Shown: in pieces, positions 8,844 through 18,500 of the stretch | How positions within the stretch are numbered: the first letter of the stretch is position 1 | How the letters are laid out: each line of letters starts with the position of its first letter | Assembly (NCBI RefSeq): GCF_042666655.1 | Contig: NZ_JBHTDE010000003.1 | Span: 1 to 64,000, forward strand | Origin: Paracraurococcus sp042666655 | GTDB taxonomy: Bacteria; Pseudomonadota; Alphaproteobacteria; Acetobacterales; Acetobacteraceae | DNA: 64,000 bases | Direction: 5' to 3' | Notes under the pieces: model-generated | The model's input: only the letters and a program-made list of their open reading frames with translations | The model's database searches: none | What the model was told of the DNA's origin: nothing | Translations under genes and position numbers: made by a program

Positions 8844-9565
8844 TAGGGTCTGCCAGGCGGTGATTGAAGCATATCCGGCGTTTCGGAGGTAGGCGGCGCA
8901 CTCCTGTGAGGAGAAGGCGCCGAGCAGGTCGCCAATCCTTCGCCAGATTGCCTCGACGGATCGCGCGTCGGCCTTACGCAGCAAGGTCCTGAGTTTGGCG
9001 AAGACCATCTCGATTGGGTTGAGGTCTGGGCTGTAGGCCGGCAGGAAGAACAGTTTGGTGCCGACGGCGCGGAGTGCTGCGCGGACAGGCTTGCCTTTCT
9101 GGCTGCCAAGGTTGTCGGCGATGACGATGTCGCCGCGCCTCAGCGTTGGTGCCAGGAACTGGCTGACCCAGGCAGTGAAGGAGAGGCCGTTGATCGGCCC
9201 GTCGATGACGCAGGGCGCGACGATGCGGTCGTGCCGCAGGCCGGCGAGGAAGGTGAGCGTCTTCCGGTGCCCGTGCGGAACCTTGGCCAGCAGCGGCGTG
9301 CCGCGCGGGCTCCAGCCGCGGGTGCGCGTCATGTTGGTCCTGGCCCCGTTCAAGGCAGTGCCTTGAACCATCGACAAACACCAGGCGGGCGGGACAAGCC
9401 GGTGCTGATGCGTCCGCCAGCGGGTCCGCCGGCGCGCCAGGTCCGGCCGTTCCGTCTCGCTGGTCAGCAGGGTGTTTTTTGAAGCTGAGGCCTTTGCGGT
9501 GCATGAAGCGCCAGACAGTGTCGTGCGACACCGCAATGCCCGCGGCACGCAGGTCGGCGGCCAGG

Positions 9566-9573
9566 GCGCGCAC
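9566..9573. repeat. 8-bp target-site duplication of the IS256 element (low side)
   Basis: GCGCGCAC directly abuts the low-coordinate terminal repeat of the IS256 element and is repeated exactly at 10960-10967. Confidence 0.85.
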
Positions 9574-10959
9574 GGTAGCGTCCGTCAACGTGGTGGAATT
9601 TGCTGCTGGGCTTGGTGCGGCCACGGCTCAGGCGGGCCTGGGTGGCAGTTGCAGGGTCTCGTTGGTGGGCACTGGGTTGAGCATCTCGCCCATGGCCTCG
9701 ACGCCCATGTAGCGGTGCTGCATTTGCCATTCGTCATTGGCCTCGAGCAGGACGGCGCCAATGAGGCGGATGATGGAGGGCTCGGAGGGAAAGATGCCGA
9801 CTACGTCGGCGCGGCGCTTCACCTCCTTGTTCAAGCGCTCCAGCGGGTTCGTCGAGTGCAGCTTGGTCCTGTGCTGCGCTGGGAACGCCATGTAAGCGAG
9901 CACGTCGTCCTCGCTGTCGTCCATGAGGGTGCCGAGCTTGGGCCAGCGTTCGCGGAGCTGGTCGGCGACGTGGCGCAAGGTCTGTCGTGCGCTGGCCTGG
10001 TCGGGCTGCAGGAACGCCTGACGCAGCGCGGCGGATGCCATGGACTGCTGGGCCTTGCCGACATGGGCCAAGGCATTCCTCATCCAATGGACCCGGCACC
10101 GTTGCCACGTCGCGCCGAGCACGCGGGCGATCGCCGCCTTGAGCCCTTCGTGGGCATCGGAGACGACCAGCTTCACGCCTCTCAGGCCGCGCTTCACCAG
10201 GCTCCTGAGAAAGCTGGACCAGAAGGTCTCGGCTTCGGAGGGGCCGATGTGCAGGCCGACGATCTCGCGCCGTCCCTCGGCATCGCAGGCCACGGCGATT
10301 ATCGCCGCGACGGAGACGATCCGGCCGCCCTCGCGCTGCCGGAGATAGGTGGCGTCCAGCCAGAGATACGGCCACTCGCCGGAGAGCGGCCGGTCGAGAA
10401 AGGCCGAGACCCGCTCGTCGATGTCCTTGCAGAGCTTCGAGACGGTGGACTTCGAGATGCCGGACAGGCCCATCGCCTGCACCAGGTCATCCACCCGCCG
10501 GATCGAGACCCCGCCGATCCACGCCTCTTGGATCACCGCCACCAGGGCCTTCTCCGAAGTCTTCCGGGGCTCCAGGAAGGGCGGGTAGTAGCTGCCCTGC
10601 CGCAACTTCGGGATCCGGAGCTGCAGCGAGCCCAGCCGGGTGTCGAGCGTGCGGTCGCGGAAGCCGTTGCGGTAGTTCAGCCGCTCGCCGGTGCGCTCGT
10701 GCCGCCCGGCCCCGATCAGGCCTTCCACGTCGGCCTCCATCAGCATCTGCAGCACCGCCTCCGCGACGCTACGCAGGAAGTCACCATCCCCAGCTTTCGC
10801 CAGCAGGTCAGCCAGTGGCAGTCTCTCCTCGGTCATCGGGTCCTCGGCCGGTCAGGGGTGGGAGCCTCGCAATTCCACCCTAGCCGCCAGGTCCGATGGC
10901 CACCCCAGCCCTACACCCCGGCCGAAACCGGATTTTCCACCACCTCCACGGACGCTACC
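9574..10959 (-). mobile_element. Intact IS256-family insertion sequence
   Basis: The 1386-bp element has imperfect terminal inverted repeats beginning GGTAGCGTCCGT and continuing, after a four-base mismatch block, with GTGGTGGAA at both ends. It is flanked by a perfect 8-bp duplication GCGCGCAC, as expected for IS256. Removing the element and one copy of the duplication restores the IS630 frame as KVDWT-VRALAADL, which confirms the insertion point. It carries one intact transposase on the minus strand. The perfect duplication suggests a recent, unrearranged insertion. Confidence 0.9.
9628..10836 (-). CDS. IS256-family (mutator-type) transposase
   Basis: A 402-residue protein of normal family length. 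It has the N-terminal region with YRNGFRDRTLDTRLGSLQLRIPK, and the catalytic DDE triad is visible in WLDATY, VVSDAHEGLKAA and NPLERLNKEVKRR. The C(2)H-like CRVHWMRN segment between the second and third acidic residues is also present. It catalyses cut-and-paste or copy-out transposition of the surrounding element. The frame is intact and both terminal repeats are present, so the element may still be active. Downstream of its stop, 54 bp lead to the terminal repeat. Confidence 0.95.
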   Translation of the reverse strand: MTEERLPLADLLAKAGDGDFLRSVAEAVLQMLMEADVEGLIGAGRHERTGERLNYRNGFRDRTLDTRLGSLQLRIPKLRQGSYYPPFLEPRKTSEKALVAVIQEAWIGGVSIRRVDDLVQAMGLSGISKSTVSKLCKDIDERVSAFLDRPLSGEWPYLWLDATYLRQREGGRIVSVAAIIAVACDAEGRREIVGLHIGPSEAETFWSSFLRSLVKRGLRGVKLVVSDAHEGLKAAIARVLGATWQRCRVHWMRNALAHVGKAQQSMASAALRQAFLQPDQASARQTLRHVADQLRERWPKLGTLMDDSEDDVLAYMAFPAQHRTKLHSTNPLERLNKEVKRRADVVGIFPSEPSIIRLIGAVLLEANDEWQMQHRYMGVEAMGEMLNPVPTNETLQLPPRPA

Positions 10960-10967
10960 GCGCGCAC
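10960..10967. repeat. 8-bp target-site duplication of the IS256 element (high side)
   Basis: GCGCGCAC, the exact partner of the copy at 9566-9573, immediately outside the high-coordinate terminal repeat. Confidence 0.85.
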
Positions 10968-11304
10968 CGTCCAGTCTACTTTCGATGCAAGCCGAGTGGT
11001 GACCGCATCGACCGCGCTCAGCAGCCTGAGCGGACGTTGGCTATCGCGCTTTTTAGCCGCAAGGCCCTGCCCAGCGCGGGCGAGTTGGCCAATCCGCACC
11101 GCACTGGCCACCGAAACCTCGAAGCGTGCCGCCGCCTCTCGGACGCTCGCGCCTTCCGTCAGCGCAGCGGCGATGCGCCAGCGCAAGTACAGGGAAAGTG
11201 GTCGAGCCATTGCCGCTGGCCTCCCACCCAGCAGCAATGTTGAATCACATCAGCCCCGCGTTGCGGAATCCCTTTTCCGATTCAGCTTCGCGCGACAAAC
11301 TCTA

Positions 11305-11619
11305 ACGGTCTCTCCTTCACTGCCTGGGTCAGCCAGTTCCTGGCACCAACGCTGAGGCGCGGCGACATCGTCATCGCCGACAACCTTGGCAGCCAGAAAG
11401 GCAAGCCTGTCCGCGCAGCACTCCGCGCCGTCGGCACCCAGCCCAGACCTCAACCCAATCGAGATGGTCTTCGCCAAACTCAGGACCTTGCTGCGTAAGG
11501 CCGACGCGCAATCCGTCGAGGCAATCTGGCGAAGGATTGGCGACCTGCTCGGCGCCTTCTCCTCACAGGAGTGCGCCGCCTACCTCCGAAACGCCGGATA
11601 TGCTTCAATCACCGCCTGA
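11305..11619 (+). pseudogene. Second IS630-family transposase fragment
   Basis: Plus-strand sequence encodes the C-terminal half of the same IS630 transposase, from NGLSFTAWVSQFLAPTL through ADNLGSQKGKPV. About 23 bases are then missing compared with the first copy (the KLFFLPAYS region), which shifts the frame, and the fragment continues with PDLNPIEMVFAKL to a normal TGA at 11617-11619. The terminal repeat CAGACTC and TA (11627-11628) follow. The 5' half is absent: the fragment begins directly at the TA of the neighbouring IS630 element, in inverted orientation to it. It is not functional. Confidence 0.8.
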
Positions 11620-11626
11620 CAGACTC

Positions 11627-11705
11627 TAGCCGCCAGATCCGATGGCCACCCCAGTTCTACACCCTGACCGAAGCCGGATTTTCCACCACCTCCACGGACA
11701 CTACC
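11627..11705. mobile_element. Terminal remnant of another IS256-family element
   Basis: This stretch repeats, with few differences, the 10881-10959 end of the intact IS256: TAGCCGCCAG, then GATGGCCACCCCAG, and a terminal ATTTTCCACCACCTCCACGG followed by an ACTACC end. No transposase sequence accompanies it. The IS630 fragment abuts it at a TA, which suggests that this IS630 once inserted into an older IS256 copy. Confidence 0.7.
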
Positions 11706-11999
11706 TTTGATACCGTGTGCCAACGGCTGCGATCTACGGAGGGAGTGAGCCCGACTGGTCAGCACTTGTCCATTGCTGGCAACTGCTTCCGCCCCTCCCC
11801 GGACTGCCCGGGATCGCTTCAGCGGCCCTTAGGCTTGCCAAGCCGAGCGGCGGATCCAGCGCCGGCTTACCGCGAGCCTTCGGCGCGTGCCCGCCGATGC
11901 GACCGCCACCCGGCGGGGGGAAAGCGCGGATCTGGTCGCATCCGCTGCCAGGGCTGACGCGAACTCCCGAAGCCACACCCGGACGGCGCCACCCGAACA
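11706..11999. other. Intergenic region, nothing recognised
   Basis: This lies between the IS remnants and the 3' end of the response-regulator gene. The open frames here (for example 11734-12003 on the minus strand) show no domain and no ribosome binding site. I see no terminator with a T-run after the regulator gene. Confidence 0.5.
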
Positions 12000-13445
12000 T
12001 CAATCTCGGCTGGCTTCGGAAGGACCGAGCTTGTTGAGGCGGTAGCGCAGTGTGTCGCGACTGACGCCGAGAGAGCGCGCCGCGCGTGAGACATTGCCGC
12101 CCGCTTGGGCCATCGCCCGGGCAATGACCAGCCGCTCTGCCTTGGTCAGGGTCAGCTCTCCGTCCTCCAGCAGGCCCTCGGCCGAGGCCATGGGCTGCCG
12201 CACGGCGGCCGGCGCCAAGGCGAAGTTCGCGGTATCCACCAGCGCATCCTCCGCGGACAAGACGGCCTGCTCGATCGCGTTGCTTAACTCTCGGACATTG
12301 CCGGGCCAGGCATGGCGGCGAATCAGCGCCTGTGCTCCGGCCGCAAGCCGAAGCCCCGGCCTGCCATAACGCCGGCCGTGCAAGGTGAGAAAATGCCGCG
12401 CCAGCAGCAGCACGTCATCGCCGCGGTCCCGCAGCGGCGGCACGTCGAGCGTGACGACACGCAAGCGGTAGTAGAGATCGGCACGGAACTGCTGGGCCGC
12501 CACCATCGCCTCCAGCGGCCGGTGGGTCGCGGTCACGAAACGCACGTCCACCCGCCGATCGCGCGTGCTGCCCAGGCGCCGCACCGTACGGTCCTCGATC
12601 AGCCTCAGCAGCTTGACCTGCAGCGCCAGGTCGAGGTCGCCGATCTCGTCGAGGAACATGGTGCCGCCATGCGCCGCCTCGACCAGGCCGAAGCGCCGCT
12701 CCCGCGCCTCGGCCGCGATGCCGCGCTCATGACCGAACAGCTCGCCTTCCAGCAGGTGCGCCGGGATCGCGGCGCAGTTCACTTCGATGAATGGGCCGGC
12801 GCAGCGGCGGCTGTCGAAATGCAGCGCCCGCGCCACCAGCTCCTTGCCGCTGCCCGTCTCGCCGCGGATCAGCACCGGCGGCGGAAGGTCGCCCGGCGCC
12901 AGGTGCCGTTCTGCCTCCAGCAGCCGGGTGATGCTGCGCCGGAGCGTGAGCGTCGCCGGAGCCTCACCCAGCATCTGGTCAAGTCCGCTGCCGCGCGCAT
13001 CGCGGCCGCGGTAGTAGGACAGGGCGCCTTCCAGCCTTTCCTGACCGACCGCCCGCTCCACCGCCAGCTTCAGCTCGCCGAGGGCGATCGGCTTCGAAAG
13101 ATAGTCGCAGGCCCCGGCCTTCATGGCATCGACCGCCACCTGGGTGCTGCCGTGCGCGGTCAGGATGATCGCCTTCGCTAAACCGTCATGGGCCCGGATG
13201 CGTGCCAGCACCTCCAGTCCACCGATATCCGGCAGGCCGAGGTCAAGCAGCACGACATCCGGGCCGAATTCCTGGAATTGCCGCAGCCCCTCCTGGCCGT
13301 TGGTGGCGATCCGGACCTCGAAGCCTTCGCGCTGCAGGTAGCGCTGGATATTGCGGGCCAGCACCGCCTCGTCCTCGACCACCAGGATCGCGCCCTGGGG
13401 CATCGCGCCATCCTGCGTCGCCTTGGACATAGCGCCTGAGCTCAT
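12000..13445 (-). CDS. NtrC-family response regulator lacking the GAFTGA motif
   Basis: From the ATG at 13445 the product has 481 residues. It has a receiver domain (about 18-130, phospho-acceptor Asp68 in LLDLG, conserved Lys118), an AAA+ domain (about 155-390) and a Fis-type helix-turn-helix (about 435-478). Walker A is GETGSGK (195-201) and Walker B is MFLDE. The loop that in sigma-54 activators reads GAFTGA here reads GIAAEA (about 242-247). Since GAFTGA contacts sigma-54, this regulator may not activate sigma-54 promoters and may instead act with sigma-70 or as a repressor; that is inference. Its ATG overlaps the kinase stop (ATGA), so the two form a translationally coupled two-component system. 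Confidence 0.92.
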   Translation of the reverse strand: MSSGAMSKATQDGAMPQGAILVVEDEAVLARNIQRYLQREGFEVRIATNGQEGLRQFQEFGPDVVLLDLGLPDIGGLEVLARIRAHDGLAKAIILTAHGSTQVAVDAMKAGACDYLSKPIALGELKLAVERAVGQERLEGALSYYRGRDARGSGLDQMLGEAPATLTLRRSITRLLEAERHLAPGDLPPPVLIRGETGSGKELVARALHFDSRRCAGPFIEVNCAAIPAHLLEGELFGHERGIAAEARERRFGLVEAAHGGTMFLDEIGDLDLALQVKLLRLIEDRTVRRLGSTRDRRVDVRFVTATHRPLEAMVAAQQFRADLYYRLRVVTLDVPPLRDRGDDVLLLARHFLTLHGRRYGRPGLRLAAGAQALIRRHAWPGNVRELSNAIEQAVLSAEDALVDTANFALAPAAVRQPMASAEGLLEDGELTLTKAERLVIARAMAQAGGNVSRAARSLGVSRDTLRYRLNKLGPSEASRD

Positions 13446-14878
13446 TCCGTTGCCGTCCGCAGCCGGATGGTGACCGTGGTGCCCCGCCCCTCGGTACTGT
13501 CCAGCACCAGCGTGCCGGCATAGCTGGCGACGATGCGCCGCGCCAGCGCCAAGCCGAGCCCAGTGCCCTGCGGCTTGGTCGAGTAGAAGGGCCGCGCCAC
13601 CCGCCGGACCACGTCGGGCGAAAGCCCGGGCCCGGTATCGGCCACGCGGATCTCCACCATCGATCCGTCGCGGTCGGCGGCGGTCTCGATCACCACCTCG
13701 CCGCCGCACGGCACCGCCTCGATCGCATTGGCGATGATATTGTCCATGGCGCGGCCGAGCAGTCCGGCCTCGGCGCATACCGCCGGTACCGGCGGCGTCC
13801 GCAGGGTCAGACGGACATCCCGGTCCCGCGCGAGGCTGGCGAAGCTGCGCGCAGCTTCGTCCAGCAGCGGGTTGACCGCGACAGAACTGGGCGCCATCGC
13901 CTCTCCCCGTGCACCAAGGAGCAGGTCGCGCACCCAGCCTTCGAGCCGGTCGGCTTCCCGCAGGATATCGCCCAGCATCTCGCGCCGGGCGGCGGGATCC
14001 TCCTCATCGACTGCCAACTCGGCCGAACTGCGCATGCTGGCCAGCGGATTGCGCACGCCATGCGCGACGGCGGAGGCGAAGGTACCGACGGTGGCGAGCG
14101 TTTCCGCCTCGATCAGTTGTTCGCGCTGGCTGCGCAGCAGCCGGTCGGCGCGGCGGATCATCCAGAACAGCATGGCGTACAGGAAGCCGGCGCTGGCAAG
14201 GGCAGCGGCCCAGACCATCCGCACGCCCTGGTCGATGGTGCGGAACAGCGAGCGCGGCAACCGGTAGATTTCCACCACGCCGATGACGCGGCCATCGCCT
14301 GCCGCCCGGATGGGCAGGTAAGCCTCCATGTACCGGTTGCCCTGTGCCTCGGCGCCGAAGCTGGCATATTCCGGTTTGATCTCCTGGGCGATCACGCCGT
14401 GTGCCACCGCGATTCCGCCAGCCAGCGCGTGCTGCAATTCGCGGTTTGCCAGGAACTTCCGACCGATCAGCGCCGGATTGCTCGACCACAGGACCGTGCC
14501 GTCAGCAGAATAGACATTGGCGCGTACGACATCGGGCAGCCGGGCGACGCTGCCGAAGAAGGCCTCGAGCTCCTGCGTCCCCGCCGAGGACGCATTGCCG
14601 GCGAAATACTCGGCCGCCGGCTTCACGATGACCTCGCTGCGAATGAAGTCTGCGCTCACCTCTGCATCACGCTGCAGCATCTGGGCGGAAAGGAAGCTGG
14701 TCAGCAGGCTGGCCAGGCCGATCGCGCTGACCGAGACCCAGAGCAGGCCGAGCAGGGCGAACCAGCGGACTAGGTTGAAGGGCTGATCAGCCGCCGGCGC
14801 CGGGGGGCCCGCACCCTCTGGAATCCTGCGGTCCGCCATGGGCTCCATCTGTGCGAGAAGATCGGGAGCGATGTGCAT
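13442..14878 (-). CDS. Sensor histidine kinase
   Basis: The 478-residue protein has two transmembrane helices (about 37-60 and 222-241) enclosing a periplasmic sensing region of roughly 160 residues. A dimerisation domain with the phosphorylated histidine in AVAHGVRNPLASM (His273) follows, then an ATPase domain with the N box NIIANAIEAV, G1 DTGPGL and G2 GTGLGLAL. It should autophosphorylate and pass the phosphate to Asp68 of the regulator encoded by the overlapping downstream gene. The signal is unknown. No strong ribosome binding site marks the ATG at 14878; Met11 is a possible alternative. NtrB-like kinases paired with NtrC-family regulators often respond to nutrients or envelope conditions. 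Confidence 0.92.
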   Translation of the reverse strand: MHIAPDLLAQMEPMADRRIPEGAGPPAPAADQPFNLVRWFALLGLLWVSVSAIGLASLLTSFLSAQMLQRDAEVSADFIRSEVIVKPAAEYFAGNASSAGTQELEAFFGSVARLPDVVRANVYSADGTVLWSSNPALIGRKFLANRELQHALAGGIAVAHGVIAQEIKPEYASFGAEAQGNRYMEAYLPIRAAGDGRVIGVVEIYRLPRSLFRTIDQGVRMVWAAALASAGFLYAMLFWMIRRADRLLRSQREQLIEAETLATVGTFASAVAHGVRNPLASMRSSAELAVDEEDPAARREMLGDILREADRLEGWVRDLLLGARGEAMAPSSVAVNPLLDEAARSFASLARDRDVRLTLRTPPVPAVCAEAGLLGRAMDNIIANAIEAVPCGGEVVIETAADRDGSMVEIRVADTGPGLSPDVVRRVARPFYSTKPQGTGLGLALARRIVASYAGTLVLDSTEGRGTTVTIRLRTATE

Positions 14879-15558
14879 ATCAGCTGGCCGTCATGTCACG
14901 CGAACCACACTGAACACATTGCCATGAGCGGGAGTGACGCGCCCCAACAGCGCCGCATGCCATCCAACATTGCAAGAGGCCGCAACATTCACTCTTTTGG
15001 TTCTGAAGCCCGACCTGCCGGTCGTTGGGACATGGCCGATTCCAGCGCCATGACGGCCCTGCCGTCGGGCATCGTGCCGGACGTTCCGTCTGCCGGGGCG
15101 GTCCGGCAGACACGCGATGGGAATGCTTGTCTGTCCGATGTGAATGGCGACGCTTCCCTGCCGATCCCGCAGGATAGCGCATCCGCATCGCCCGACGCTT
15201 CTGGTGGACTTGTCCGCGCACCAGGGCTTGCTCAAAGCCTGCCTATCCGGAGGATGACCGGCAGTCGTTCGCGGCCAATCTCGCTCGACCCTGCCGCATC
15301 CGGCCCATTGGCCCGGGGAGATGCCCGCAGGGCCGGAGAATGGTGGCACTTCGTCGCGGTTCGGAAGATGAAGCCCAGGCATCGCATCCACGTCACCTTT
15401 GCGGCGGAAGGCGAACCGGCGGCAGGGGGACTGGGCGGCCGAGCGGCTATTCCGGCTCCGCCCGCACAGCCCGAGATTTGGGTCGGCGGAGCGCCGGGAG
15501 ACACAGGCCGGTCAGCCTGAAATTGCGACCGGCCCATTGTCCTGACGTTCCCGGGCCT
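14879..15558. other. Intergenic region, no supported gene
   Basis: This is about 680 bp between the kinase start and the 3' end of the heme peroxidase gene. Long frames exist on both strands because of high GC, but none has a recognisable domain. One plus-strand frame contains the words GEWWHF, which recall some peptidases and hydratases, but nothing around them supports that. Confidence 0.5.
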
Positions 15559-18500
15559 TCAGCCGAAGACGCTGAAATCCTCGATCGTGAGTACCGGCTT
15601 GCCGCGCAGCGTCGCCAGCAAGACGGTACCGCCCGCGCCGCTGCCATCCGCATCGAACCACAGCGTGCCGTCCGTCGTGCGATAGACGAATTGCCCCGCC
15701 CCTGCCACCGCGTCCGCGGCACCATCCGCATTGGCCACGAAGCGATGGGCGCCGAGGCCATGGTCGCCGTCGTAGTCCACGGCGAAGCCCCAGGCGGAGA
15801 TCTCGATCACGTCCTCCCCGCTGGTGAAGTCTAGGATGAGATCGCCGCCATCGGCAGCCAGCAGGAAGCGGAAGGCATCCGCCCCGTCGCCGCCGGCCAG
15901 GGTATCCGCGCCAGCGCCGCCATACAGCGTGTCCGCGCCCGCACCGCTGCCGGCCTCGGCGATGCGGATGCTCCGCTCGATCCCCCCGGCGGTCCCCTCA
16001 CCGGTCAGCGACACCGACAGAGAGGCATCGCCATGCAGGAAATCGTCCCCCCCGCGGCCTTCCAGGAAATCGCTGCCGCCGCCGCCGAGGATGATGTTGC
16101 CCCCGGTGAAGCTGGTGTCACCCAGCAGCGCGGACAGGCCGACGATCAGGCTGGCATCCGCCAGCCCATCGGCCGCGAAGGAGTCGCCGGCCAAGGTATC
16201 GTCGCCGCCGGCGCCGGAAATGCCCTCGACCGCATCGATGTCAAGCGCCCAGAAATCAACTGCGATGCCGCTCGCCCCGCCGGCATGCGCCAGCCAGTCG
16301 AAGCCGCGACCGCCATCCATGCTGTCGTTGCCTGGGCCAAAGAGGATGACGTCGTCGCCATACTCGCCCCGGATGGTGTCGTCGCCGCCGCCGCCGGCCA
16401 GCACGTCGTCCCCGGCGATCGGAGTGACGCCGAAGGGATCGTTGTTGTCGCCGACGACCTCGTCGTCGCCCTCGCCACCCTGCAGCCAGTCGTTGTCCTC
16501 GTTGCCGAAGATCGCCCAGCCATCGTCGCCGGCGAGGATGGTATCGTTGCCCTGGCCGCCAAAGGCCTCCTTGGCGTCGGCGCCCGGCAGCAGCAGGTCG
16601 CGCCCCTTGCCGCCGAGCAGCAGGTCGTCGCCCTCGCCCGGGTCGATGGTGTCGTCGCCGTCGCCGCCCTTCAGGACATCGTCGCCCGCCATGCCCGACA
16701 GGCTGTCGTCGCCCGCATCGCCGACCAGGGCGTCGTCGCCCGCGCCGCCCGACAGCGTATCGCTGCCACCATCGCCCCAGAGCGCGTCGTCGCCGCCGCC
16801 GCCGGCCATGCGGTCGCCGGCATCGGTGCCGCCGAGCACCACGTTCTGGTCACCGAGGAAGGTGACGGTGCCGTCGGCCGCCGTCTCGACCAGCCCGGCC
16901 GGGAAGGTGGCGGGGTCTGAGAGCTCGATCGTATAGTCCATGACGGAGAAGATGTTGAAGGGCAGGTGCTCGAGGCCCGTGCTGCGCATCGCCAGCTCGG
17001 CGAAGGAGCTCTCCTCGAGCTGGACGAAGAAATTCAGCCCGGCGGTCCGCGCCAAGTAGTAGAAGCGGTCGCCGGATTGCAGCGATTCCAGCTGGGTCTC
17101 GAAGACGAAGTTGAATGTCGAGCCCAGCAGGCCGCCGGTCGCCAGCGTCTTTTCCGCCAGGCCACCGATCCAGAAGTCGATGTCGTCGATGCCGGTCGCC
17201 GCCGGGCCGCCGGCCCAGGCGCCGGTGCCGCGCAGGAAGTCCAAGCGGTCCGCCGGCCCGCCTTCGCCGCCCAGCACGATATCGGTCGCGGCGGCGCGCT
17301 TCGCCGCCAGCGTGGCGGCGCCGAGGATATCCGGATGCGTGCCGTAGGCCGCGATGAAGTTCACTAGGGAAGCCGGGTGCTTCAGGTTGTCGCCGAACTG
17401 CAGCCAGTTGTCGTAGGGCTTCAGCGCGGCATCGCCGTCGGTGGCGTCGTGGAATTGCCGGCGTGCCTCGTTCAGCCCCGGCACGCCGGTTTCCCGCGCC
17501 CGTGCCATGTTGATTGCGGCGAGGTCGAGCGGCAGGCCGAGCAGGTTGTTGCGCAGCGCGCCGGTGACGAATTCGTCGATCTCGTTGCCGGCCTGGCCGG
17601 TGGTGCCGCGGATGATGGCGGCCGCCGCCTCGTCCGGGGTGAGCGTGCCGCCATCGTTGTATGCGACAGGGTTGAGGAAGGCCTCGATCAGGCCGAGCTC
17701 GTCGGTGGTGCCGTCCGCCGCGGTGCGCGGCAGCGTCTCGGTCAGCATCGAATGGCCGAAGCGGTAGACGACATGAGCGAATTCGGCGACGATCGTCGGG
17801 TCGATCGTCACGTCATAAGCCTCGAAGGCGTCGATGTTCGGCTGGATGCGGCGGGCGAACTCTTCGAAGACGAGGTGCTGGTACTGCATCTCGGTGCCGA
17901 ACTTCGCCGCCTGGAACAGCCGCTCGCCGTTCCACTCGCCTGGTGCGACCTGCCATTCTGCGATGAAGGCGGCGTCGCCGGTGGCGAGCACGGTCTGCTT
18001 GACCTGCTCGATCAGGCGGTTGTGCTCGGAATGAAAGACGTGGTGGACGGCGGTCAGGCCGATATTCTCGTTGGCGCGGCCATCGCCGGCGACGTAATGG
18101 GCGTCCAGCAGCTCATTGTCGTAGACGCCGTTGCCGGCGTCCGTGGCGCCGGAGACGACACCGCCGCCGGTCACCGCGTCGCTACCTTCCCCGGCCGCGC
18201 TGGCCAGGCCGATGACGTCGTCCGGATCGGCGGTGCGGCCGATCGGGTCGGCGTTGCGGGCGATGTCCTCGAGGAAGGCATGGCCGGTGCGGAGCGCCGC
18301 GGCGGTGCTGATCGGCGCGGCGGCGCTGCCCTCGAGCAGCCCGGTTCGCGTGACGATCTGCGGGAAGCCATGCGCGCCACGGAGGAAATTGCCATAGGCA
18401 TCGGTCGCCAGCAGCGGCAGGTCGAGCACGTCAGCATCGGTCAGCTCGATGCCGAGGATCTCGCGCGCCTGCGCCTTGACCCCGCCCCAGGTAGCCAAGC

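Larger units (their letters stand above)
8856..11210 (-). pseudogene. IS630-family transposase, split by IS256 and frameshifted
   Basis: The N-terminal helix-turn-helix part starts at ATG 11210 (MARPLSLYLRWRIAAAL...VREAAARFEVSVASAVR) and runs to about 10968. After the nested IS256 the frame resumes near 9565 as VRALAADLRAAGIAVSHDTVWRF. Further frame breaks follow near 9475 and near 9370, where the first catalytic region LVFVD is disrupted. The C-terminal part (DIVIADNLGSQKGK, SPDLNPIEMVFAKL) is readable to the end. The normal TGA stop appears as TGG at 8853-8855, so the frame runs on into flanking DNA. The gene is inactive. Comparison with the second copy at 11305-11619 shows very close sequence in the shared C-terminal half. 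Confidence 0.8.
8846..11302 (-). mobile_element. IS630-family element, interrupted by an IS256 element
   Basis: Both ends carry matching inverted repeats next to a TA dinucleotide: TAGGGTCTGCCAGGCGG at the low end (TA at 8844-8845), and at the high end, read on the minus strand, TAGAGTTTGTCGCGCGAAG (TA at 11303-11304). TA target duplication is the rule for IS630. Without the nested 1386-bp IS256 and one 8-bp duplication the element is about 1.06 kb, a normal size. The low-coordinate flank is the PemK-like toxin; the high-coordinate flank is internal sequence of another IS630 copy, so the target was rearranged before or after insertion. Confidence 0.75.

Noticed and set aside
15232..15520. Small frames upstream of the kinase with the words GEWWHF, reminiscent of a peptidase or carotenoid hydratase
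   Set aside because: Only one short phrase matches; the surrounding residues and length do not fit either family.
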